A DNA stretch of 60,628 bases from a virus, in IMG/VR virus record IMGVR_UViG_3300010157_000068, positions 1 through 60,628 of that record, one strand, 5' to 3'. The notes under the pieces are model-generated. The model saw nothing but the letters and a program-made list of their open reading frames with translations, did not search any database and was not told where the DNA came from. This document shows positions 1 through 7,088 of the stretch, one piece after another. Position 1 is the first letter of the stretch. Every line of letters begins with the position of its first letter. A program made the position numbers and the translations under genes.

Positions 1-105
1 ACCTTTGTTTGTGGAGATTCAAATTCTCATAGTATATTACCTATAAATGTATTAAGAGTGTTTTCATCAGGTACAGATTTAGTAAACCTTATAGCCCTTT
101 GGTAG
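1..105 (+). CDS. C-terminal 34 residues of a small structural protein (gene crosses the window ends)
   Basis: The reading frame is open from base 1 to a TAG at 103-105 and ends in ..NLIALW. Phage proteins of this family end in a similar ..IVALW after a GGD(I/T).TF segment. The N-terminal part is the open frame at 60259-60628, which stops at ..TVGGDI. Joining the two gives a coherent protein of about 157 residues if the terminal A is counted once. It is probably a small virion or tail-associated protein; the function is not known. The holin-like gene starts one base after this stop. Confidence 0.75.
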   Translation, partial: TFVCGDSNSHSILPINVLRVFSSGTDLVNLIALW

Positions 106-106
106 T

Positions 107-550
107 ATGAATTTAATTAGTACAAACTGGGAGATTATAGTAGGAGCTATAGGGTTGTTATCTGCTCCGTTTGCATGGTTTTTTGGTGGAAGGCAGTCTA
201 AGAATGTAGAGATAAAGAACTCGTCAGCAGACTTTATAGAGAAGATGCAGGGAATCTACGACAAGTGGGTCGAGGACGGAGATAAAAAACAGGCCGAGCT
301 AAAGCAGGAGATAGATCTTTTAAAGGCCGAGATGGCCGAGATGAGAAAGCATGAAAGAGACATCCAGAAACAGTTTAATAACATTCAACTTTCGTATGCT
401 AAGGAGGTGGAGATGTCTCAGAACTGGGAGAAGCTTCACAGAGACCTTTTAGCTAAGTACAACAATCTTGAGCAGGCTCATGAGGATCTTAAACAGTTCT
501 GTAATAAATTAAAGGCCGAGCTAGACAAGCATAAAAAAGATACCAAGTAA
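107..550 (+). CDS. Holin-like membrane protein with long coiled coil
   Basis: 147 residues. One hydrophobic helix (about residues 9-27, ending in WFFGGR) is followed by a positive charge and a long charged heptad-like coiled coil to the C-terminus, rich in E, K and Q. This N-in membrane anchor plus coiled coil is common directly before the endolysin in crAss-like and other Bacteroidota phages, where it is called a putative holin or spanin-like protein. The stop overlaps the endolysin start (TAATG), so the two are translationally coupled. The holin role is inferred from position and topology. Confidence 0.6.
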   Translation: MNLISTNWEIIVGAIGLLSAPFAWFFGGRQSKNVEIKNSSADFIEKMQGIYDKWVEDGDKKQAELKQEIDLLKAEMAEMRKHERDIQKQFNNIQLSYAKEVEMSQNWEKLHRDLLAKYNNLEQAHEDLKQFCNKLKAELDKHKKDTK

Positions 551-1041
551 TGAGAACAGGCTCTGCAGGAATAAAACTTATAAAGGGCTTTGAATCACTT
601 CATGACGGAGACCTAACACATATAGGTCTTCAGCCAAAGATGGATCCGAGAGGGATATGGACCGAGGGGTACGGCCGAGCAATGCGAGATAGCTCAGGAA
701 ACTTCTTGATAGGAGCCAAAGACAAGGCAGAGGCATACAAGAACATAACCATACATACCGAGTCCGAAGCAGAAAAAGCCTTGCTAAGAGATCTAGGGCC
801 AAGGGAAAATGTCGTTATTCAAAAGGTAAAAGTTCCTCTTACACAGAACCAGTTTGACGCTCTAGTATCTTACACTTACAACACAGGAGGTTCTGACACG
901 CTGTTTAAGCTTATAAATAAAAAGGCTCCAGAGGATCAGATAAAGAAATGGTTTGAGACTAAGTACGTTACATCTGGAGGCGTTTCTTTGCTAGGGTTAG
1001 TAAAGAGAAGGAAGGCAGAGTCTAATTTATTTTTTAGTTAA
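550..1041 (+). CDS. Endolysin, phage lysozyme family (GH24)
   Basis: 163 residues, a usual size for a GH24 muramidase that cuts the glycan strands of peptidoglycan. The start has the typical layout IKLIKGFES with the likely catalytic Glu15, followed by a loop and then WTEGYG (Thr38 to Gly42), the family's T.GYG signature. LTQNQFDALVSYTYNTG matches the conserved L...Q.DALVS..FN.G helix, and a C-terminal LVKRRKAE matches the usual GL..RR..E. No signal peptide is seen, so export should depend on the upstream holin-like protein. Spanin-like genes follow immediately. Confidence 0.93.
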   Translation: MRTGSAGIKLIKGFESLHDGDLTHIGLQPKMDPRGIWTEGYGRAMRDSSGNFLIGAKDKAEAYKNITIHTESEAEKALLRDLGPRENVVIQKVKVPLTQNQFDALVSYTYNTGGSDTLFKLINKKAPEDQIKKWFETKYVTSGGVSLLGLVKRRKAESNLFFS

Positions 1042-1042
1042 T

Positions 1043-1336
1043 ATGATAAATGTATTTAAAATTATAGACTTTATCAAGTCTCAATGGCTTGGGTTTATTG
1101 TTATAGCGCTTTGGATAATATTTTTGATTGTGTTTAGTAATAAAAAAACAGTAAGCAAGGAAGAAAAAAAAATAGAGCTTAACAAGTATCGTATAGACTC
1201 TGCTGTAAAGAATATAAAATCTATAGACACAAAGATTAAACTCATAAAGGTTAAGGGTGATGAAAAAATTAAATATATTGATACTATGTCTGTTAGCGAG
1301 CTTCAAAGTTACTTCTCAGATAGATACAAAAAATAA
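1043..1336 (+). CDS. Inner-membrane spanin-like protein (Rz-like)
   Basis: 97 residues with a short N-terminal segment, one strong membrane helix (about residues 15-33), then a Lys/Glu-rich periplasmic stalk. This is the topology of an i-spanin, which bridges to an outer-membrane partner in the last step of lysis. It lies directly after the endolysin and its 3' end overlaps the next exported gene by about 77 bases in another frame, the arrangement seen for Rz/Rz1 pairs. No sequence signature confirms it; the call rests on topology and position. Confidence 0.6.
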   Translation: MINVFKIIDFIKSQWLGFIVIALWIIFLIVFSNKKTVSKEEKKIELNKYRIDSAVKNIKSIDTKIKLIKVKGDEKIKYIDTMSVSELQSYFSDRYKK

Positions 1337-1679
1337 ATACGTAGTACTTACTGAGAGACAAGCCAAGTCAATAATAAAAGACCTGTCTAGGTATGACGAC
1401 TTAGTTAAGGTAGACTCCCTCAAAGATAAAAAGATATCAGAACTGGAAGACATATCATGCGCAAAGGATGATATAATAAAAGAAAAGGATAAAATTATAA
1501 CTAAATCAAGCAGGGCCAAGTTTGGATTGTTTGCTGGACTACAGTATATAAACACTAGCAAGGTTCAGCCGTATATGTCATGCATGTTACAGTTTAAAAA
1601 AGTAAACGTATCGGCGAGGTATTACATTATTTCAGATAATATAAGGTATAGTATAAACGTTGAATATAAGATATTTTAA
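1260..1679 (+). CDS. Exported protein with outer-membrane-type C-terminus, candidate spanin partner
   Basis: 139 residues from the ATG at 1260 (a GTG lies one codon upstream). It begins with a Sec signal (KKLNILILCLLASFKVTSQ); there is no convincing lipobox. A charged, probably helical middle follows. The last ~55 residues alternate hydrophobic and polar residues in four strand-like segments and end in Phe (..VEYKIF), like the closing strand of an outer-membrane beta barrel. It is nested over the i-spanin-like gene. I infer it is the outer-membrane half of the lysis bridge, replacing the usual small lipoprotein. It could instead be an unrelated outer-membrane protein. Confidence 0.5.
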   Translation: MKKLNILILCLLASFKVTSQIDTKNKYVVLTERQAKSIIKDLSRYDDLVKVDSLKDKKISELEDISCAKDDIIKEKDKIITKSSRAKFGLFAGLQYINTSKVQPYMSCMLQFKKVNVSARYYIISDNIRYSINVEYKIF

Positions 1680-4600
1680 TGACAAGGATAAGCTCATACG
1701 TTGTAGACAACAATATATACGGTAACGATAAGTGGATAGGGTCTGACGCTCAGAACAATCTTATAACCAAGAACTTCACACCTAATAACTTAGCTAACTT
1801 TTTTAATAACAATAACGTAATAGATATAGGTACGTCTATACGTTACAGGTACCAAACGCTTGATGTTGGAGAGTCTAGATCTCAAGGAACAATATCTTTT
1901 GAGACAGAGATTGGCCCACAGGTTAATTTTTCTTCTATTACCACATTTCTTCTTGCAAAAAATACCTTAAAACAGAACGATGTTTCTAGCTACCTGAATT
2001 TTTTAGTGGGAAGCTACACTATAATATCTAAGGCTAGTAACATAAATGTATTTGGATACTACAAGATAACATCTATAGAGCCTTGGATACCTAATCCAAA
2101 CTTCTTTGTGGTAAACGTAGAGTTTATTGACGGTAACGGATTTATATACGAGGACCTCGACTACCTAATAAGTTTGGTTGATAAACAAACCGGAGGTGGT
2201 GGATCTCCAACCGGGCCAGCCGGAGGTGATCTTTTAGGTGATTATCCAAACCCTTCCGTTAACTGGATTAATGGTGAATCAACTTATAATGATTTATACT
2301 ACCCATTATCGAGTAACCCAGCAGGTTATTTAACATCTGCAACGATACCAATCCCTACATTACAAGAAGTAACAACTTCAGGCAACACAACAACTAATGA
2401 AATAAAAAGTACCAATCTTATAATCTCAACTAACACAATAGCTTCTCTTTTTGATGAATCAGGACACGGGACTGGTTTAAATCCTACGAGTATACAGCTT
2501 GCAACAAACACTTCTTTGTTTGCAAATGCATTTATACAATCAGATAACATATTGGTTGATGAAATATTTCAACTACCAGCTAAGGGAGGATTTGGAGGGA
2601 CTTTTGCAATGACAAGTGATATACCTTCTGTAACTGGATTTGTACCATATACAGGAGCGACTGGAAATGTTGACATAGGAAACAATGATTTATACTTAGC
2701 TAAGCTTTGGCTGTATGACGAACCAAATAACGGATACGGGTCTGTACATTTAACGGATGGAGTTTTCCATGTTGAGGATATAGATGGCCATTCGATGATA
2801 ACTTTTGAGGATCAGTTTTTTACGTTTGCAAAAACATCCTCTATAAGGGCGTTATTAGACCTAAGCAATTTAACTGTAAACAGGGATTATTTATTTCCTA
2901 ACCAATCAGGAACTATTGCATTAACGAGTGATATACCTTCATTATCTGGTTACGTTCCAACGACAAGAACATTGACTATCAATGGGACTAATTATGATTT
3001 ATCAGCAAATAGATCATGGTCAGTAGGAGATTTATTCTCTTCAGGAAGTTACGCAAACCCATCTTGGATAACATCACTAGCCTATAGTAAATTAACAGGA
3101 GCGCCGACAATACCAACAGTTACACCCTCTGCTCTTACAAAGGTAGACGATACAAATGTAACCCTTACTTTAGGGGGTAGTCCTTCTACATCTTTACTAG
3201 CAGGAGTGTCTTTAACTCTTGGGTGGACAGGCACATTAGCAGATAGTAGAATATCTTCAGCAACAAATTGGAATACAGCATATACAAATAGAATAACGTC
3301 TTTAACTACGACAGGAAGTGGTTCTGCTACATTAGTATCTAATGTATTGAACATACCTACGCCTCCTTCTGCAACATTTACATCTCTTACAACTACAGGT
3401 TCATCAGGAGCTTCAACATTATTATCAGGAGTATTAAATGTTCCAACGTATACATTGAGTGGGCTAGGTGGACAGCCTTTAGCAACAAATCTTACATCAT
3501 TAAGTGGATTATCTTATGTTTCTAATTCATTTGTAAAAATGACGGCATCAGGTACATTTACTTTAGATACAAATTCTTATTATTCAAGCACTAATCCAAG
3601 TAATTTTATTGCATTAACAGCGTTATCATCTACTGCTACAGGACTTACATATACAAATACAACAGGAGTTTTTAGCTTGACAAGTGGTTATTTTATTCCT
3701 ACCACAGCTAGTTATAACAATACAAATTGGGACACTGCATATACAGATAGAAATAAATGGGATGGAGGAGCAACAGGATTAGTTGCTTCAACAGGAAGAA
3801 CATCTTTAGGAGCTACAACAGTTGGAGGTAATTTATTTACTCTAACCAATCCTTCTGCGATTACATTCGTTAGAATTAATGCAGATAATACAGTATCAAC
3901 ATTAGATGCTTCAACATTTAGAACAGCTATTGGTGCAGGTACATCAAGTACAAGTGGAACAGTTACAAGTGTAGCCGCTTTGACATTAGGAACAAGTGGT
4001 ACAGATTTAAGTTCAACAGTGGCTAATGGCACAACGACTCCTGTAATTACATTAAATGTACCTGATGCAAGTGCTACGGCAAGAGGAGTTATAACTGCAT
4101 CAGCTCAAACAATTGCAGGGGCAAAAACATTTTCAACTGCTCCAATATTAAGTTCTTTAACAGCATCTCAATTATTAGCATTAGATGGCAGTGGAAACAT
4201 ACAGTCATTAGCTATTTCAACATATCCAAGTTTAGCAGAGGTATCTTACATTAAGGGCGTTACTAGTTCTGTTCAAACACAACTTGATGCTAAAGCCACT
4301 AAATCAATGGGGGCTTATTCGTTTAGGGTAAACAACACCAACGCAACAGCAAACAGCACCGAGACAACTTATAAGGCTTTAGGCAAACAGACGTTAAGTG
4401 CAACTGGATTAGTATTTACAGGTACAACTGCGCCAAGTGGAACGGCTAACTTATCGTATAACTATACTCAAATAGGTAATACAGTTACGGTTAACTTTAA
4501 GTTATTGTATTCAGTAGCCGGTACATTAATCACTGCAGTATCTATCCCTTTCCCATCTGATTTACCAACCCCTATACAGCCTACAGGATTTACATCAGCA

Positions 4601-4780
4601 AACGAAAAGCTATACATAGGTGTTGGGCAAGTAAGTACAAGTAAAACGGTTGTTTCTGGGACATTAGGAAGCTCAATTATACGTAATAATAATGCAAATA
4701 ATGGTTTTGAATTCGTGATAACTGGTGCAAGCGCTAATGCTATAACTTTAGAAGGAACTGCAACTTATTTTACTTCGTAA
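1679..4780 (+). CDS. Tail fibre / receptor-binding protein
   Basis: 1033 residues. The N-terminal ~170 residues (starting MTRISSY, with a D..IGSD motif) form a conserved-looking anchor. A Gly-rich linker (GGGGSPTGPAGGDLLG) leads into a long low-complexity beta-rich shaft of Thr, Ser, Leu and Gly, with the FVPYTGATGNVDIG motif seen in many Bacteroidota phage fibres and internal near-repeats such as LTTTGSG.. / LTTTGSSG... The last ~130 residues look like a globular tip. By eye the codon use changes at the linker, suggesting the distal part has been exchanged. The 5563 gene carries a second, short version of the anchor. Confidence 0.85.
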   Translation: MTRISSYVVDNNIYGNDKWIGSDAQNNLITKNFTPNNLANFFNNNNVIDIGTSIRYRYQTLDVGESRSQGTISFETEIGPQVNFSSITTFLLAKNTLKQNDVSSYLNFLVGSYTIISKASNINVFGYYKITSIEPWIPNPNFFVVNVEFIDGNGFIYEDLDYLISLVDKQTGGGGSPTGPAGGDLLGDYPNPSVNWINGESTYNDLYYPLSSNPAGYLTSATIPIPTLQEVTTSGNTTTNEIKSTNLIISTNTIASLFDESGHGTGLNPTSIQLATNTSLFANAFIQSDNILVDEIFQLPAKGGFGGTFAMTSDIPSVTGFVPYTGATGNVDIGNNDLYLAKLWLYDEPNNGYGSVHLTDGVFHVEDIDGHSMITFEDQFFTFAKTSSIRALLDLSNLTVNRDYLFPNQSGTIALTSDIPSLSGYVPTTRTLTINGTNYDLSANRSWSVGDLFSSGSYANPSWITSLAYSKLTGAPTIPTVTPSALTKVDDTNVTLTLGGSPSTSLLAGVSLTLGWTGTLADSRISSATNWNTAYTNRITSLTTTGSGSATLVSNVLNIPTPPSATFTSLTTTGSSGASTLLSGVLNVPTYTLSGLGGQPLATNLTSLSGLSYVSNSFVKMTASGTFTLDTNSYYSSTNPSNFIALTALSSTATGLTYTNTTGVFSLTSGYFIPTTASYNNTNWDTAYTDRNKWDGGATGLVASTGRTSLGATTVGGNLFTLTNPSAITFVRINADNTVSTLDASTFRTAIGAGTSSTSGTVTSVAALTLGTSGTDLSSTVANGTTTPVITLNVPDASATARGVITASAQTIAGAKTFSTAPILSSLTASQLLALDGSGNIQSLAISTYPSLAEVSYIKGVTSSVQTQLDAKATKSMGAYSFRVNNTNATANSTETTYKALGKQTLSATGLVFTGTTAPSGTANLSYNYTQIGNTVTVNFKLLYSVAGTLITAVSIPFPSDLPTPIQPTGFTSANEKLYIGVGQVSTSKTVVSGTLGSSIIRNNNANNGFEFVITGASANAITLEGTATYFTS

Positions 4781-4781
4781 T

Positions 4782-4949
4782 ATGGCACATATAATACAGA
4801 AAAATAACGGGGGAGTTTATACAGTAGTAATTACAGACGGTTATACCGACCTAACAACGCACCCTAGTATAGTCGAACACCCCGATTTATTCGAGATTGC
4901 TACGAATGATTTACCAACTGAATATCAACTTTTAAACTACGATGGATAA
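4782..4949 (+). CDS. Hypothetical 55-residue protein in the tail-fibre module
   Basis: ATG one base after the fibre stop. It encodes MAHIIQKNNGGVYTVV... to ..LLNYDG. It is short, soluble-looking and has no recognised domain. Its last codons overlap the start of the next gene (ATGGATAA). Position directly after the fibre suggests a fibre chaperone or accessory, but this is a guess. Confidence 0.6.
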   Translation: MAHIIQKNNGGVYTVVITDGYTDLTTHPSIVEHPDLFEIATNDLPTEYQLLNYDG

Positions 4950-5295
4950 AATGACACACACTGATCTAATTATTGATTACATTTTAGGAGGGCTATTAGC
5001 TTTCTCTTTATTGTTAAATAAAATACCTTTAAAATATAAAGGAAAATTCTATGATTTCTTAAGAGAAAATTATCATAAACATATATTTGGCGGAGGTCTT
5101 TATGGGATGGTGCTTAGCACTACATTTACTGGGGTTCCTGTATTTATACAGTTAGTACTGACAATATTTACAACGTGGGCGCTAGGGACATTATGGGAAT
5201 GGCTATGGGGAGCATTTACAGGGTCTAAGGTCGATAATAACGATGTATGGTACGCAGTAGCTGCGGCGATGATTGCCGTAATTTATCATATGTAA
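4942..5295 (+). CDS. Small membrane protein, possible second holin
   Basis: 117 residues with three to four hydrophobic segments (about residues 10-24, 50-85 and 104-116), aromatic-rich in the middle (TLWEWLWGAF). No family is certain; it resembles small integral membrane proteins that phages carry near fibre or lysis genes. Start chosen at 4942, coupled to the previous stop; an alternative ATG is at 4951. A holin or antiholin role is possible but unproven, since a better-placed holin candidate lies next to the endolysin. Confidence 0.65.
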   Translation: MDKMTHTDLIIDYILGGLLAFSLLLNKIPLKYKGKFYDFLRENYHKHIFGGGLYGMVLSTTFTGVPVFIQLVLTIFTTWALGTLWEWLWGAFTGSKVDNNDVWYAVAAAMIAVIYHM

Positions 5296-5303
5296 AAAAC
5301 AGC

Positions 5304-5311
5304 TATATTTG
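5304..5311 (+). promoter_or_regulatory. Bacteroidota-type -7 promoter element
   Basis: TATATTTG followed by CAATAA, 16 bases before the ATG at 5328. It matches TAnnTTTG, the -7 element recognised by the Bacteroidota primary sigma factor. No clear -33 TTG is seen. Confidence 0.6.
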
Positions 5312-5327
5312 CAATAAAAATATAATC

Positions 5328-5576
5328 ATGAATAAAATTGAAGAACAAGAATTAACGACATTAAGAGATTTAAATTTAAAATTTAACAATCTCAGACAAA
5401 GACTAGCAGACATAGAGATTTCTATTAGAAATTTAGATATGCAAAAAAAGAATGTATTTTCTGACATGGACGAGCTATCTACTTCTTTTAAAAATATAGA
5501 GGCAGATATGCTTGAAAAGTACGGAAAAGTAGAAATTAACTTACAAACAGGAGAAATAAAAGATGACAAGAATTAG
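5328..5576 (+). CDS. Small coiled-coil protein
   Basis: 82 residues from the ATG at 5328, chosen because a promoter element lies just upstream; the frame is open further upstream but through the promoter. The sequence is an almost continuous helix (EEQELTTLRDLNLKFNNLRQ...) ending in KYGKVEINLQTGEI. Proteins with this layout recur in crAss-like phages without known function. Its 3' end overlaps the next gene by 14 bases. Confidence 0.75.
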   Translation: MNKIEEQELTTLRDLNLKFNNLRQRLADIEISIRNLDMQKKNVFSDMDELSTSFKNIEADMLEKYGKVEINLQTGEIKDDKN

Positions 5577-6018
5577 CGAATATCCAGTACTCTCTAATCC
5601 TACAGAGGATGATATATTAATCGGAACCGACAAGAATTCATTTAACGATACTAGAAACTTTAGTATAGGAAGTATTGTTAATCTAGTAGGAAATGGAGGT
5701 AGGCCTTATAACGTATATACTGCACTATTGTCTCAATCAGGAACCGATGATCCATCAGTTAATATTTTAGAAAACACACTAGGAGAAATACCTGTATGGT
5801 CTAGAGATTCAACTGGAAATTATTATTTAGATTCAACATCTAACTTATTCACTGAAAATAAAACTTTTACTACGGTAACTAATAGAGAAGTTCAGACTTT
5901 ACAATTCATATCTGTTCAAGGTCAAACTCAAATTTATCTTGAGCAAATAGAAAGATCTACCGGAACTCATAGAGACAGCATGTCAGAAATACCTGTAGAG
6001 ATAAGAGTTTACAACTAA
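5563..6018 (+). CDS. Short protein with the fibre-type N-terminal anchor motif
   Basis: 151 residues. The first ~35 residues (MTRISEYPVLSNPTEDD-ILIGTD..) match the start of the large fibre at 1679: MTRIS, a short spacer, then D..IG(S/T)D. This looks like a virion-attachment peptide. The rest is beta-rich with no recognised domain (..LGEIPVWSRDSTGNYYLDS..). It could be a second receptor-binding or adaptor protein competing for the same site. Paralogy of the N-termini is seen directly; the role is inferred. Confidence 0.7.
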   Translation: MTRISEYPVLSNPTEDDILIGTDKNSFNDTRNFSIGSIVNLVGNGGRPYNVYTALLSQSGTDDPSVNILENTLGEIPVWSRDSTGNYYLDSTSNLFTENKTFTTVTNREVQTLQFISVQGQTQIYLEQIERSTGTHRDSMSEIPVEIRVYN

Positions 6019-6034
6019 TTTAAACTTAAATCAA

Positions 6035-6256
6035 ATGGAATTAATAAGAAAGATATCTGTTGGCTCGGATTATAAGACAGCTATGCACTATATTGTGGGA
6101 CAAGATGTATTAGATGGGAGCCATAAGATACATCATATATCAAAAAGTAGCGCCACCGGTGATTACGAGATTTGGATAGAAAAGGATGATGAAGTTAAAA
6201 AGTGGAAGAACTTTGAAGGCATGCCTGTGTCTACAGAGAATAATATTAATTTTTAA
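6035..6256 (+). CDS. Hypothetical 73-residue protein conserved in Bacteroidota phages
   Basis: Starts MELIRKISVGSDYKTAMHY; beta-rich, ending ..MPVSTENNINF. I recognise the pattern from crAss-like and related phages, where it sits near the packaging genes without assigned function. It overlaps the next start (TAATG), so it is coupled to the GroES-like gene. Confidence 0.7.
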   Translation: MELIRKISVGSDYKTAMHYIVGQDVLDGSHKIHHISKSSATGDYEIWIEKDDEVKKWKNFEGMPVSTENNINF

Positions 6257-6825
6257 TGAGGTCTCCATTTTACTTTGTCGTTAAGCCCCTCAATGGTAGA
6301 AGGTACGACAACATTAAAAGAATTGGAGATATAGATCTGATCACTAGCGTATCTCAAGAAGACCATACAGTGGCCAATAGGTTTGCAGAGGTATTATCTG
6401 TTCCAAACAATTATAATGGAGATATAACCCCTGGAGATACACTACTGGTTCACCACAATACATTCAAGATTTACTACGATATGAAGGGTCAGGAGAGAAG
6501 CGGAACAAGCTTCTTAAAGGATGACCTATTCTTTGTTGATGATGACCAGTACTTCATGTACAAGCACGACGGAGAGTGGAAAACTCATTCAAAGTACTGC
6601 TTTGTCAAGCCTATAAAAAAAAGAGACTCTTACATTAAAAAAGGAGGGGTATATGAGCCGTTAACAGGAACTATAAAATACTCTAATAAGGAGTTATCTT
6701 CTCTAGGGGTATATGTAGGTGATGAGGTATCTTTTGAGCCTGATAGCGAGTATGAGTTTGAAGTTGACGGAGAAAAACTATACCGAATGTTTACTAAAAA
6801 CATAACTATCAAATGGAACCAATAA
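6256..6825 (+). CDS. Tandem GroES-like (Hsp10-fold) protein in the packaging module
   Basis: 189 residues that read as two Hsp10-like halves. The first runs FVVKPLNG..., then RFAEVLSVP..ITPGDTLLVHH, then a LKDDLFFVDD end. The second starts YCFVKPIKK, then EPLTGTIKYSN.., VGDEVSFEPDSEYEF, then GEKLYRMFTKNITI. This is the GroES order: V.KP strand, mobile loop, G.V....G, V.VGD.V.F, then a closing ..M...DI. It sits directly before TerS/TerL, far from the real groEL/groES pair at 56348. It may act as an unusual co-chaperonin or be a structural protein built on the same fold. The fold call is from pattern matching only. Confidence 0.65.
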   Translation: MRSPFYFVVKPLNGRRYDNIKRIGDIDLITSVSQEDHTVANRFAEVLSVPNNYNGDITPGDTLLVHHNTFKIYYDMKGQERSGTSFLKDDLFFVDDDQYFMYKHDGEWKTHSKYCFVKPIKKRDSYIKKGGVYEPLTGTIKYSNKELSSLGVYVGDEVSFEPDSEYEFEVDGEKLYRMFTKNITIKWNQ

Positions 6826-7088
6826 AGGATATAAAAAGCAGAATCATAGAGGCTGGATATAAGGCAGTTGAAGAACTTATAAAGGTAGCAAGTGATAAGA
6901 TTATAACAGGTAAAGATGATGACTTATCTGCAGATAAATTAAAGAATGCTGCCGCTACAAAACGGCTGGCTATCGAGGATGCGTTTCAAATACTTAGTAG
7001 AATTGAATCTGAAAAAGAACTAATAGATGGTGAGTCAAAACAAAAAGAGCCTTCAATCAAGGGATTTGCAGAGCGAAGATCAACATAA
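6813..7088 (+). CDS. Terminase small subunit candidate (TerS)
   Basis: 91 residues, helical (KDIKSRIIEAGYKAVEELIK.., then DLSADKLKNAAATKRLAIEDA). It lies immediately before and overlaps the large terminase gene, the usual TerS place. A TerS would bind phage DNA and regulate cutting by TerL. No helix-turn-helix is obvious, but short helical proteins of this type hold this position in many Bacteroidota phages. The 62-base overlap with TerL suggests coupling. Confidence 0.65.
   Translation: MEPIKDIKSRIIEAGYKAVEELIKVASDKIITGKDDDLSADKLKNAAATKRLAIEDAFQILSRIESEKELIDGESKQKEPSIKGFAERRST

Noticed and set aside
3082-4032. Antisense ORFs of 90 and 106 residues in the tail fibre
   Set aside because: Low-complexity Thr/Ser codons give long open antisense frames; no start signals or family features.
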